From NCBI GenBank assembly GCA_020796225.1, contig CM036768.1, forward strand, positions 42,296,789 to 42,360,788: 64,000 bases of DNA, given 5' to 3'. The translations under genes and the position numbers were made by a program. Below are positions 35,313-45,712 of the stretch, piece after piece (the first letter of the stretch is position 1; every line of letters starts with the position of its first letter). Source of the stretch: Arion vulgaris. Taxonomy: Eukaryota > Mollusca > Gastropoda > Stylommatophora > Arionidae. A model generated the notes under the pieces. That model worked only from the letters and a program-made list of their open reading frames with translations. It was not told the origin of the DNA and made no database searches.

Positions 35313-36241
35313 CAAATGTGTGGAAAATTCGTGAAGAAATGTGGAAAATGCGTGTGGAAATAACTGGAGCTTGTTCGTCTTCACACACGGAATTGTATAT
35401 CACTGTTGATGTTTCGCTGGAATAAATTAAAAAAATTAGCATTTGATTAAATTATGTTAGGAAATGCATAGAAACTGAGCGTAAAATGTTTTGAAAAATC
35501 AGGTAAACTGTATGAATCATTTGTCGAAACTACTCACTACTCGCGCGACACCTATTGCGAAATGGTTGTACTAATTTATAATTGCACGCCGCTATAGCGG
35601 TCAATGGTATGGATTGATTTACAAAATAATAAATGGTCAACCCGTTTCTGTCATGTAATCTAATATTGGGTAATATTCATGCATATAACGTGTACCTCAG
35701 GTAAACGTTGATGACAAAATAACCATCTTGCCATAGTTGTCTGCCTTGCCATCTATAGCAATACCAATAGCTTCCCTCAAATGAACGTATATCTCTGATC
35801 GAAGTTTTGTTTGGTTTAATCGAATATAGAGCAATTTTTGTCAACATAGCTAACAAACATTGATGGAATAGTTGGCGATAACTTAAAATATGATTTGCAG
35901 TATCTATGATCATGATTAGAAATGAGTAGAAACAAACCTGGATTGCGTATTTTAAATTCAGCATGTTTGAAAAATTGACTTGAATCATACGTCATCGATT
36001 CTGTGTATATATAGTAGATGCGCATACCGTAGACTTCCGGAAGAAACCTCGATGAAATTTGCGTGTTTTTCGATTTTTGGGGATTTTTCTAAAATTGTCA
36101 GCGCTACCTATTTTAAACTATGACAGGTAGCATCCCGACATTAAAACAAACATAAACAAACATATCCTGCAAATTTCAGCTAAATCTGTTCAGTAAATTC
36201 CGAGTCTATAGGTAACAAACATACAAACACTCGTTTTTATA
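35313..36241 (-). other. Helitron 5' region, non-coding
   Basis: No gene is seen. The last 250 bases (35990-36249) hold the terminal type of sequence, with GGTAGCATCCCGACATTAAA and AATTTCAGCTAAATCTG close to the TC end. These are typical of the conserved 5' terminus of Helentron-like elements. Bases 35400-35990 are AT-rich and unassigned. Confidence 0.5.
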
Positions 36242-36250
36242 TATATAGAT

Positions 36251-36316
<66 letters not shown>
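36242..36316. repeat. (AT)n(AG)n microsatellite at Helitron 5' side
   Basis: Two GATA units are followed by about twenty AT and about thirteen AG dinucleotides. It begins inside the Helitron terminal ATATATA. Confidence 0.9.
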
Positions 36317-36317
<1 letters not shown>

Positions 36318-36430
36318 TATGGCCTTTTTGTCTTTACATACGGTCAATTGGCAAGTGTTTTACTGTGACATCTTCTGAGCTTTTACTTTTCCCTCTTGTC
36401 TGTCAGCTCATTCATGTCTCTTATCAAAAG

Positions 36431-36641
36431 ACTGGCCCGCCTGCCCAGCGTCTTCATAGTACGTTGGACTGCGAGTGACCAGCCCTCTGTGTGTGCGGGT
36501 TCAATTCCGCGGGCTGGCAGAAAAGCCATATGTTCCCCAGATTCACGGTGTTCGTTGCACAGAACCGAAGGGTTACGATGTCCATGGCATCGAGCCGAAG
36601 AGCTGAAAGCTAAAGCGCTTCTGGATCGAAAAAGAAATAAA
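36431..36641 (+). mobile_element. tRNA-derived SINE, family 1, copy 1
   Basis: This about 211-bp element is flanked by the exact direct repeat TTATCAAAAG (36421-36430 and 36642-36651). The head is tRNA-like, with a B-box-like GGTTCAATTCC near 36509. The body has GAACCGAAGGGTTACGATG, TCCATGGCATCGAGCCGAAG and an end CTTCTGGATCG plus As. The same sequence recurs at 41843-42050 (-) and 45510-45712 (+). RNA polymerase III transcription is the family rule; no protein is encoded, and the open frames on both strands here are spurious. Confidence 0.85.
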
Positions 36642-36651
36642 TTATCAAAAG

Positions 36652-37329
36652 CCTGCGCGCCATTGCGCAATATCGCTTTCCACACAATTCTGTCATCAGC
36701 TATAGTTCGTTCCAAAAATCGTCATCATCTTTACCGACCGATATAAAATCATCCACTTGACATAAATTCTTGATGTTTACATTTGTATATAGATATTATT
36801 ATATGTTACTACTAAAATAAATGCGTTGCTGATTTGGTATACTTGTCGACATTTTACAGTACGATTGTTAAGTTTGTCTATAACTAAGCATTTCCGTGTT
36901 CCACATGCAATTCAATGCAAGTCAAAATCGGGAATCCCGTGGAATCAATCAGTTCACAATGTATCCTAATGACTGTCATTGGCGTATGTACACAACACTT
37001 ATTTTTATTTATAGACGTGGGAGGTATAATTTGTTCACAATGACACCTTTCCTTTTATAATATGCAATAGGGATACGCCTTTGCAAACATTCGCACCCAG
37101 TTGTGTGTATTACTGTAAATTCTAAACTGTGGTTATCATTTTGTTGTGCTTATGCAAAGTTATATAACAAAAACGTTTTTTCCACAACTTAGCTACCTAG
37201 CAATTAGTTAAACATGAATTCGTAAGGTCGTGAGGTATTTAAGACTGCATGCAAAATATTACTTTTATTCATCAGATAAATGACGTACAAATTAAACCTT
37301 AGTGTCATCACGAATTTTGGTACGAACTA
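36652..37329. other. AT-rich intron sequence, nothing recognised
   Basis: This stretch lies inside the 9.9-kb intron, and I see no gene, array or element boundary in it. Confidence 0.4.
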
Positions 37330-37880
37330 TAGTCTTCCCATGTGCTGGCGCCTATAGAAACAGTTTTTCATTGGAGGGTTTGCAGCTATTGTTATCCCTG
37401 CGAAGTGATCTGCCCCGGTGCCTCTTCCCCTACGAATAACATTTGTTTTGGTATTTGACAAGTTTCCATTCTTCTCACATGTCTCAACCATCTTAGTCGT
37501 CCACTGCTGAGCATGTCCATTATGAGAGGCAGATTTGCCTGTTACAGTAATTCAGAGTTGGTTATCTTGTCGTACCACCTGATGTTCTTAATTTTGCGGA
37601 GACATCAAAGGTGAAAGATGTTAAGTCTCATCTCATGTTTTGAGTAGGCTGTCCATGTCTCTGAGCCATATAGTAAAGAACTAAGTGCAGTGGCTCGATA
37701 TATTTGAATCTTCGTCTGCATTGTTAGTTTTGTGTTGTCCTACACTCGATGTGATAGTTTGCCGAATGTAGTAGCCGCACTACCTATATGAAAGTTGATT
37801 TATTCATCAAGAGAAATGCTGGCAGTGACCGTGGACCCAAGATAGCAACATTTTTGAACTGGTGTTAGATGGTTACCATT
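37330..37880 (-). pseudogene. 3' region of a non-LTR retrotransposon
   Basis: The minus strand reads YLGSTVTASISLDE, SAATTFGKLSHRVXDNTKLT, YRATALSSLLYGSETW, KHEMRLNIFHL, then RLRWLRHVRRMETCQIPKQM and GEEAPG. This is the standard order YLGS - LLYGSETW - LRWLGHV-RM at the end of animal non-LTR proteins. The RT core and nuclease are missing, and a few stops interrupt it. It resembles the fragment at 11345-12010 in layout. Confidence 0.75.
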
Positions 37881-38113
37881 TAAAGTGATATTTGTTGTTA
37901 TACCTCCCTGACATAAAACAAATAATAACAATATAAAGATATAGACATACATATGTGCTGGTCCGTGTATGCATGGATGTGCATGTGTGTCCGTTTATTT
38001 ATGTATGTGCAGATAATATTTGCAGATGTATGTACGTGCTTGTTAGCTTATAAATATGCATATATCACATTTGTCACTCATCGTTTTTCCTTTTTTTTTA
38101 TTTTGACTCTCAG

Positions 38114-38208
38114 TTCACGGTCAAAAAGGACAATTTCATAAAGAATGTTCTCGCGGTAAAAGAGGAGACTTTTTTCAAAAACATGAGACTTCTGAGAGAA
38201 CCTTATGA
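38114..38208 (+). CDS. Internal exon of M13-family metallopeptidase
   Basis: The 95-bp exon lies between TTTTGACTCTCAG and GTAAGT. It enters in phase 0 and leaves after two bases of a codon. It encodes FTVKKDNFIKNVLAVKEE and TFFKNMRLLREPY, then GA of a split codon. The pattern D.(Y/F)..N.L......F.... L..P (with KLREP-like RLLREP) is the one found in M13 peptidases before the substrate-binding strand. It follows the exon at 28099 without gap. The intron before it (28177-38113) contains the Helitron nest, SINE copy 1 and a non-LTR fragment. Confidence 0.88.
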
Positions 38209-38689
38209 GTAAGTCTGTTATTATGGTTTTTTTTATGTTCTCGATAACAGTTTAAGTCAATCAACCGTCAGCATTAATGGCTGACTGCATTGGTTATGAC
38301 TGGCAGCAAATTATGTGCCATTCCCTTAACCTTTGCCATAATATTGTATGATGACATCCGGATGTTTTCTTCCAATTTGTACCTCTGTTTTTACTTTGAT
38401 CTCCTGTTTCTCACACTGTCTTTTACGAATGTTTTCTTTAAGAGTTTTATATTTCTTAACCCTTTTGAAACGTGGCTACCTGTACTCTAAAAACATCTAA
38501 ATGATCACTTCACTAACTTTCAATATCTTTGTCAGAATAACGACAGTGTCTAATTCCTAATGTCAATATTTTCTTAAGGTACGGTTGTCTTTGTCTTTAA
38601 TTACTTTATCTTTCAGTATTCACCACTTCATTTCTTTGCAATTACCAGTACATGGTGATATTTAATTGTCTATTCCCAGGTGGAAGATG

Positions 38690-39160
38690 GAGCTAGTTGT
38701 CCACTCTTGTCGTTAAGCGTAGGGATGGGAGCTTTAATTTGCGTTCTAGGGTCAGATGAGTCGTCCTTGTTGTGTTATATCCGTGTTCATGTAGTGTGGT
38801 CTTGATATTGTTTATCCATCTTTTTCGTAGTCTTCTCTTTGCTCTAGTACCTGCTATCTTTTTATTGTATGCTGTTATTTGTGGTTAATTGTATTTCATT
38901 CTCATTAAATATTCAAACCACTGCATTTGTGGTCTTTCAATGTATTCGGTGCATGGAATTATGCCCACTCTGTCCTCATTTCGTATTATATCTTTCCTGA
39001 TGACCCCCAATGCATTCCCCATACATTTAATTTCACATGGGGTGAATTTTCTGTGATGTGTTGCTGTCAGAGACCAAGTTTGACATTGATAACAAAGTGT
39101 TGGTAGGACAATACTTTTTATCATCTGTCTTTTCACTTCCATCTTGATCTTTTGGTGTTG
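38690..39160 (-). pseudogene. 3' region of a non-LTR retrotransposon in the 1.5-kb intron
   Basis: The minus strand reads MEVKRQMIKSIVLPTLCYQC, QTWSLTATHHRKFTPCEIK, ALGVIRKDIIRNEDR, then MQWFEYLMRMKYN and, after a stop, GTRAKRRLRKRWINNIKT. This corresponds to the YGCETW, RI-DRIRN, WFGHL-RM and GRPR-RW blocks of RTE-like elements. It lies wholly within the intron between the third and fourth M13 exons. Confidence 0.75.
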
Positions 39161-39666
39161 TGATATTTAATATAACCAAGATATGTAACTTTCCCAAAGA
39201 ATAATAATATTCAGAAGTTAATCTTCTTCAATGTTCAAGTCTTGCAGGTTGTTTATGTTTTACCACATATGGCCCAGTATGTTCTATGTATGTATATATA
39301 TATATGTATATTTGTGTTTCTATCTTCTTGTGTGCGTAAGCTGTGCGTGTGTATGTATATAATTCAAACTGTCATTAGAACTGTTGTGTTGTTCAAGATC
39401 TCGGTCACACTGTTTATATTGCAACTAGAACATTCCGTCAGGTTGACGATCTGGTATTGGTTCCGTTTGTTTCACTTAACTGTCTGTGTTATTGTTTCGT
39501 AACTGTTTGTTTGTGTTATTAAAAGTACATATCCCTATCATTTGTTTGTATGATTTTCAAGAGTGATTGAACTTTTGCATTATATAATATTTTTTCTTGA
39601 TGTACGTGCTTAAGCTGTGCAGAATTGTTTCATAAAATATATTTTTGATCATTCAATAAATTTCAG
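39161..39666. other. Intron end, nothing recognised
   Basis: TA-rich intron sequence with a short TATATATATGTATA run near 39295. It ends in the acceptor AAATTTCAG at 39666. Confidence 0.4.
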
Positions 39667-39731
39667 ATTTGATTATGGAATAAAACCTCAACAATTCTTT
39701 GGTTACTACGATCTTCAAGAAAATGAAATTG
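39667..39731 (+). CDS. Internal exon of M13-family metallopeptidase
   Basis: The 65-bp exon lies between AATTTCAG and GTAAGT. It completes the split codon (GA+A) and ends after one base of the next. It encodes FDYGIKPQQFFGYYDLQENE and I. M13 enzymes have here W...P..VNAYY....N.I. The P, YY and N-I positions fit, but the conserved Asn-Ala (which contacts the substrate backbone in neprilysin) is Phe-Gly, and the Trp is Tyr. The following exon should hold the VFPAGIL strand and HExxH zinc motif, which I did not find before 64000. Confidence 0.85.
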
Positions 39732-40227
39732 GTAAGTAGATTCTTGTTAACAACACACTGTGCTGCTTGTCATATGTTTGCCTTTGTTGATGTATAAAAA
39801 GTTACAAAATACGAATGATTTGAGAAAAGGCATGTACAAATATAGCTTGATCACTCCATATAAATTTCACGCTTACCTGCGAAGACTAGTTTACAAAGCA
39901 TAAACTTCCTAACACCAGAAACAATCATAAGAGATCTTCAGAATAAAATATATATGTGAATCCAACAACGCTGTCTGGGTTTGACAAACTCACAACCTTC
40001 AGAACACAAGGTAAACTGCTTAACCACTTCACAACATACATCCCCCTACATTCTCACCGACTGTCTTCGTACATTCTACAGTAGTGTGTTTTGTACTGAT
40101 TTTTTTTTCTTTCTCTTTCTTTTCTCTAATTCTTTTTTGCCTCACAGCGTCAAGATAAGAAGAAATTTATAGAACGGGCTTTTGTGCGCATTTCATAAAC
40201 AACGAGGGATAAAAGGCGTATAATGAC
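39732..40227. other. Intron start, nothing recognised
   Basis: This follows the fourth exon. It is AT-rich with a pyrimidine-rich stretch near 40098-40140. No element was identified. Confidence 0.4.
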
Positions 40228-41200
40228 AACGTCGCGCCAGGATTAGTGAGCTGGAACAAACCAAGATCCTAACACACCTCCACGTGGTGACCCTGGATAC
40301 AGACAACAGTTCATGTCTGTCTAAACGGGTAAAGATCGGGAGAGAGCTACTCTGGTAGAAGTAGTGATGCAGACGTAGTGACGTTGAATGAGATCCGCTC
40401 GCAACATAGACGAACAGAATCTCAGAATGACTATTAATGCACGTCTCTCCCGGCCGGTGGAAAAAACTGAACAAATAAACTTCAATGGATGAGGGTGCAT
40501 CAAGAGAGAAAGATGTGGGACCACATGGGGCGAAACTCTGAGCCCTGAGGTGAGTCTCGAGTTGAGTTATGTGTCCTGACAGTCTCGATGCATAGTTAAT
40601 GTGAGCACCGTGAGAAACCTGATAAACACGGTGAGCAGGCGCCAAAGTAAAGCGAACACGCATACCGACGATACATAGGTGAGCCCACCGGTGGGCAGAC
40701 ATGCACGGTGCTAAAGATGGAGCGGCAAAAAGGCGTGGCAAAAGTAGGAGTGCGCGGACCACATAAATGTGCAAAGAAACTGGAAAATCCAGCAGAGGCT
40801 TGAATCCACTGCAAACGTTCCTACCGAATGATGATAAACTGTGCAAACGTTCCTACCGAATGATGATAAACTGTGCACAGTGAGATACAAATGGGTAAGG
40901 TGCCCAGTAGAACAATGTGAGTACAAATGACGATGAGAAAAGGGGTGGGCCCAGTCGGTTGACGGGGGCACAAGCAGAAATGGGCGAAGGAGCACCCAAA
41001 AGAAACGCGAGGTGGACAAAATGGTAGCGATCCTCGAAGACGGGATCTCTATTCAGAGAGCAATAATCGCGTTTCCTCTCGCAGAGAAATACTACTGCTT
41101 TGTAGTTAGATTGGGGACAATCAAAGGCTAGCGGAGTAAACCGTACACAAAACTGGACGGCAGGCAAACCAATAGTCCACCATTTGCGTTGACCGACTTT
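40228..41200 (+). mobile_element. Leader-type fragment of the element A family
   Basis: It starts with GCCAGGATTAGTGAGC, ACCAAGATCCTAACACACCT, CACGTGGTGACCCTGGA and GTCTGTCTAAACGGG, the same module as at 1690 and 56560. Near its end, TTAGATTGGGGACAATCAAA and GGCTAGCGGAGTAAACCGTA match 2655-2710 of the element A leader. It stops before the endonuclease. A 30-base duplication containing GAACGTTCCTACCGAATGAT-like sequence occurs near 40815-40870. A 217-residue minus strand open frame (40193-40846) looks like an antisense artefact. Confidence 0.65.
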
Positions 41201-41539
41201 TGCTTTGTATCCACTGTATTGGAGTAACAATCCTCTTTAAGGATAATCTTCGAATGTGGAAGAACAATTTACTTTGCTGTGGTTATCATTTTGTTGTTTC
41301 TTGATGAAGTTCAGTACCGATGATGTACTTACATTTTCCCTGATATTTTCATTTCCAAACCGGTCTCTTTTTGATGATCCTAGCATTATGTGTAGGAATT
41401 ACATCTCTGTGGTGAATAATTTCCTTTTATCATGTGATAGCATACTGTTGGAAGAAATATTGTGTTGAACCATTTAGTCTCATGGTGATATGTTTGCATT
41501 TCAAAATGGGTTCCATTTGTTCTATGATTTAATCTATGT
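41201..41539. other. Unassigned intron sequence
   Basis: I see no gene or repeat array between the leader fragment and the next non-LTR tail. Confidence 0.35.
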
Positions 41540-42130
41540 AATATTTCGCTGTATAATTTTCATTTCTTGACAAACGAACACAAAATAAAAATTACCTCCT
41601 GTGAAATGAGATGCTTGAGGAAAGCGGTAAATAAAACAAGAATAAACCATATAATAAATGAGGAAATTAGTAGAACAGTCGGAACAACACCTGCTATTAG
41701 TTTCATTGAAAAACAGAGACTCAAATGGTTTGGCCACTTGGTGAGAATGGACCCGAATACACCAGTTGCAAGGGCGTAAAACCTGAAAATGGATACATCA
41801 AGAGGAAGGTGCAGACCAAGAAAAAGATGGGTTGATGGTGTTTGTTTATGTTTTTTTCCGATCCAGAAGCACTTTAGCTTTTTAACTCTTCGGCATGGTG
41901 CCATGGACATCGTAACCCTTCGGTTCGGTGCCACGAACACCTTAAATCTGGAGAACATGTGACTTTTCTGCCATCCGCGAATTTGAACCCGCACTCACAG
42001 AGGGCTAGTCACCCGCAGTCCAACGCGCTGTGAACACGCTGGGCAGGCGGTGATGGTGTTATAGACATCTTAAAACTTCACAATACCCCAGCTTATCAAG
42101 CGACCGAGCGTGTCCTATCTCGGAAACCGA
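41540..42130 (+). pseudogene. Non-LTR 3' end interrupted by a SINE
   Basis: The left part reads TSCEMRCLRKAVNKTRINHI, EEISRTVGTTPAISFI, KQRLKWFGHLVRMDPNTPVA and, after a stop, GRCRPRKRWVDGV. The right part resumes at 42061 with IDILKLHNTPAYQATERVLS. The blocks WFGHLVRM and GR-RPRKRW-DGV mark the C terminus of an RTE-like element. The break coincides with SINE copy 2 and its target duplication. RT core and nuclease are missing. Confidence 0.8.
41843..42050 (-). mobile_element. tRNA-derived SINE, family 1, copy 2
   Basis: This 208-bp copy on the minus strand is flanked by exact direct repeats TGATGGTGTT (41833-41842 and 42051-42060). It has the same tRNA-like head (GCGGGTTCAAATTCGC as B box region) and the same body with CGAAGGGTTACGATGTCCAT as copy 1. 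The A-rich end lies at the left (TTTTTTTCC on plus). It cuts a non-LTR C-terminal frame exactly after RPRKRWVDGV, which dates it later than that element. Confidence 0.88.
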
Positions 42131-42164
42131 TCATCAGTTAAAGTGCTACGACTAACGGCAAAAA

Positions 42165-42476
42165 CACAGAGAATGACATAAGAAAAAAAACACAGAGAAA
42201 GAAATAAGAAAGAAAAAACACAGCGAAGGACGTCAGAAAGAAAAAACACAGAGAAGGACATAAGAAAGAAAAAAACACAGAGAAGGACATAAGAAAGAAA
42301 AAACACAGAGAACGACATAAGAAAGAAAAAACACAGAGAAGGACATAAGAAAGAAAAAACACAGAGAAGGACATAAGATATAAAAACACAGAGAAGGACA
42401 TAAGAAAGAAAAAAAAACACAGAGAAGGACATAAGAAAGAAAAAACACAGAGAAGGACATAAGAAAGAAAAAAAAC
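42165..42476. repeat. 28-bp minisatellite, about 11 units
   Basis: Units contain ACACAGAGAAGGACATAAGA and AAGAAAA, with slight length changes from the A runs. It begins 35 bp after the non-LTR end. Minus strand open frames rich in Phe-Leu-Ser-Val-Cys come from the repeat and are not genes. Confidence 0.9.
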
Positions 42477-42714
42477 AATATTCCGCTAGTTATTATCTTA
42501 CTTTTATAATTACAACAAAGTGTTGTACATTTTACTAAGAACTATGGACATGGATGACAAAAACAACGTTGGACATATTTAAGTCAAATTGGTGGAGATA
42601 CTTCACATTAAATAGGAGAATTTGATAGTGCATATCTCAAATAAACTTGTGAGTGCATGTTTGTCGGTGATTCTTATGTTTTTTAATCGAGATATGTTGT
42701 TAGTGCGTTGTCCA

Positions 42715-42815
42715 GTAATGTCGGCAGGGAGAACACTTCTCTTTCGAGACAGACTAAATTATATAGGGGAACACCGTGCAGTGAAGTCAATCCTTTGGTC
42801 TATACATACATTTTA
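42715..42815 (+). mobile_element. Possible SINE family 2 tail fragment
   Basis: The segment ends with GTGCAGTGAAGTCAATCCTT and TGGTCTA, closely matching the tail of the SINE at 49915-50151 (GTGCAATGAAGTCAATCCTT, TGGACC). The tRNA-like head is not recognisable here. Confidence 0.4.
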
Positions 42816-42849
42816 ATACGAGTATAATACACAAGCTGCTTAGATCAAA

Positions 42850-43975
42850 TAATTACCCTACGACTAATTTTGGAGGAACATATTGAGAAGAAACAAACAC
42901 TCATACTAAATTTCATCGATTTTAAAAATGCCCTTGATAGTTTACACAGACTCTCTCTGTGGAATATTCTGAGATGCTATGGAATACCAGACAAAATAAT
43001 AAACATTATTAAAAGCCTCTATGATGGTTCACAGTGTGCAGTTTGCACTGATGGTGGACACAGCGACTGGTTTATGGTTGAAACCGGAGTACAGCAAGGC
43101 TGCATTCTATCTCCGCTATTGTTTGGAGTGGCCATTCACTGGGTGGTGCGAAAATGTTGCAGGGTCTAAACTGGCATCGATTGGGTAGAAAATAATCAAC
43201 TAGAAGATTTGGATTTTGTAGATGATATTGCCTTGTTAAGTAGAAACAACCAAAATATGCAATATAGCTATGACTGCAGATAAGCTATGAAAAATAAATA
43301 TAATGAAGATACCTATGGCAAGTAATGCAGATATCACACTGGAATCTAAAATGATAAAAAACAGAGCAGTTCACCTATTTAGGTAGCAATTTTGATTGCA
43401 CAGGAAATGTAAAAAAATTATAATACGAATTGGCAAAGCAACATCAGCTTTTAAAAGTCTAAATAAAATATGGAACTGCAAGTTATATAGTATTAAAACT
43501 AAATTACGAATTTTCAATTCAAATGTTGTATCAATTCTAACATATGCTAGCGAGAGTTGGAAAATGACTAAAGATATAGAAAGCAAGTTGAATGCATTTG
43601 AAAATAGATGTCTGCAAAAATAATGAATATAAAATAGAACGAATTCAGGAGAAGTGATGAAATCAGATACATGTCTGGTCAACCACTAGTGACAACTGTT
43701 ATAAGAAAGAGAAGATGGAGATATGTTGGACATACCTTAAGGATAAATGATCAATGAATATCAAAGCAGGCATTGAAGTGGGATGCAAAGGGTTCAATAA
43801 AGAGAGGTCGACCTAAGGAGACCCTGAAACGAACTTTGCTGAGAGAAGCATGAAATATCGGTCTCAGTTCCATGGAGGATATTGAGCGGGTTGCCCAGGA
43901 TAGAGCGGTATGGAGAAATTACTTGAAGGCCCTATGTAACGTATAACGTTACGAGTGGAATTATTACTATAATAA
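42850..43975 (+). pseudogene. Non-LTR reverse transcriptase to 3' end
   Basis: It reads LILNFIDFKNALDSLHRLSL (first catalytic aspartate), LRCYGIPDKIINIIKSLYDG, ETGVQQGCILSPLLFGVAI, then LEDLDFVDDIALLSRN, where the catalytic box is FVDD. It is more degraded further on, then RKRRWRYVGHTLRIND and KRGRPKETLKRTLLREA, and ends IGLSSMEDIERVAQDRAVWR, NYLKALCNV stop. An ATTATTACTATAAT tail follows. The endonuclease is missing (5' truncation), and stops and frameshifts are present. The same terminal 120 bp sit alone at 17408-17530. Confidence 0.82.
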
Positions 43976-44399
43976 TACACAAGCATAAACATGTGATACA
44001 ACAAATTATAACTAGATAGAAAGATAATGATAAAATGAATATTTCAATTAGGATAAAATAAACTGTTATACTTTTCATCTATTGCTACAATGATCAAGCG
44101 GCACTTGGGTTCATGTCCTTCTGTCTAATACTATGTAGTGATGTATGCATGTGTTTGTAAGATGATATTTTGTTCCGAATAACGTGTTTCATTCATTTGA
44201 CTTTGGAGAAAGCAGGATCGTCTTGACATCATACAGCACTTGGCTTCTGAGAAGGTAGTGATGAACGATTTCATGATGATTAGTCCTCAGTTCGCACTCT
44301 GGAGTACATTGGAGTAGAATTCTGTTCATTCGATTATTAAGTGGTATGTGCTGGGCTCTGGAGTCAAAATATTTTGCTTTTTCTCTCATTATAAGGTGC
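43976..44399. other. Unassigned sequence
   Basis: AT-rich sequence between two non-LTR elements. A minus strand open stretch (44189-44410) continues from the 3' end of the neighbouring element but has no domain. Confidence 0.35.
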
Positions 44400-45509
44400 T
44401 TTCCGGTCAAGCTAGCGAAGCACTCTCTGTCTTCCTTTAGCTGGATTGAGTATAGTCCTCAACCAACTCAAGCCAAATCTCTACCTATTTTCTGCAGCTC
44501 CCTCCATTTTTCTTTATATTGTTGATCACTGCCTCAAAACTGTCTCCATGTATGTCTCGGCTTCCTTCTTTCCTTTCCTGTGGATTCCAGGAAAAGATCC
44601 TTTTTGTTATATTCCTTTCAGGTTTTCGCAAATTGTCCTATCCAGCGCCAGCTTCTTTTTTTAACCTCTTGGTCCACTGGAATATGTCTTGTTCTCTCCA
44701 TACGTTACTTATTTGTAAACATATCATACCATCTTAGTCTCTCTATTCTGCGCAGACACCAGTTGATTAATGATTGCAGTTTATGCGTTATTATTTTAGT
44801 AGTTCATGTTTCTGACCCATACAGCAGAACTGCTTTAACATTACAGTTATATATCCTAATTTGTGTTCTAGATTTGATTTCTTGATACTTCCATATTTTT
44901 CTCAGTACAATGAAAGCTTCTCTTGCCTTCTGTATTCTTTTGACATCTCTATCTGTTCCATCCTCTTTGTCTACATTGCTGCCCAAATATGTGTATGATT
45001 CTACCTCTTGAATTGGGATTTAACCGAGGGAGATCGAATTGTAATTTGCTTGGTTAATTCATATTATCTTTGTCTTTCCCTAATGAATGTTTAGCTTTAT
45101 TTGCTGTGACGTTTGATACAATGTGTTTAGCTTATCCTGCATCTGATTTCATGTATGTGACAGAAGGACTATGTCATCAGCGAAGTCCAGATCTTCTAGT
45201 TGCTCTATCAGAGTACATTGGATTCCATTTCTGGTGTTAGTTACTGCTGTCTTCATAATTCAGTCTATTGTCAGTAAGAACAACAAAGCTGATAGAAGAC
45301 ATCCCTGACGCACTCCTGTTTCTATTCCAAAAGTGTCTGTTAGTTTCATATCTGTATATGTTGCTCTTATTAGGTTAATAATTTTCCCATAATGTCTCAT
45401 CAATTTCTCAAGGGTTTCCCTATCAATAGTGTCAAAAGCTTTCTCATAATCCAGAAATCCGATATAAAGTGGGATTTCGTTCAATACTTTGGTCTATTAT
45501 TGTACGTTG

Positions 45510-45712
45510 TATCCCGCCTGCCCAGCGTGTTAGTAGCGCGTTGGACGACGGGTGACAAGCTCCTGAGTGCGGTTTCAATCTCGGCTGGTAGAACAGTCAC
45601 AAGTTCTCCAGATTTAAGGTGTTCGTGACACCGAACCGAATGGTTACGATGTCCATGGCACCGATCCGAAGAGCTGAAAGTTCAAGTGCTTCTGGATCGG
45701 GATAAAAAATTA
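45510..45712 (+). mobile_element. tRNA-derived SINE, family 1, copy 3
   Basis: It contains CCGCCTGCCCAGCGTGTTAG, ACCGAACCGAATGGTTACGA, TGTCCATGGCACCGATCCGA and ends CTTCTGGATCGGGAT plus As, as in copies 1 and 2. It separates the RT blocks CTGQIATLRI and IEWNEIPLYIGFLDYEKAF of the RTE-like element. The flanks (TATTGTACGTTGTA and ATTATGCGTAATGT) could be an eroded target duplication but are not clean. Confidence 0.8.

Larger units (their letters stand above)
28518..36249 (-). mobile_element. Helitron (Helentron-like), decayed, with two nested insertions
   Basis: On the minus strand the element starts near 36249 with TCTATATATATAAAAACG and GTTTGTATGTTTG. It carries a basic, coiled N-terminal segment, a cysteine-rich segment, a Rep-to-helicase piece and the helicase C terminus, and ends beside the AT run at 28517. 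Helitrons move by rolling-circle replication with a Rep-helicase protein. Here the HUH replicase core and helicase Walker A are deleted. A 2.2-kb transposon (32791-34984) and a 1.8-kb Penelope pair (29302-31123) are inserted. Without them about 3.7 kb remain. The ends are inferred from sequence type, not from a clean junction. Confidence 0.75.

Noticed and set aside
40193..40846. 217-residue minus strand open frame as a host gene
   Set aside because: It lies antisense to the leader module shared with four other loci and shows no recognisable domain.
42115..42478. Phe/Ser-rich hydrophobic proteins resembling membrane proteins
   Set aside because: They are translations of a 28-bp A-rich minisatellite on its complement.
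36431..45712. Functional tRNA genes at the SINE heads
   Set aside because: Promoter-box remnants are present, but the cloverleaf is not intact. The units recur with a common non-tRNA body and target duplications.
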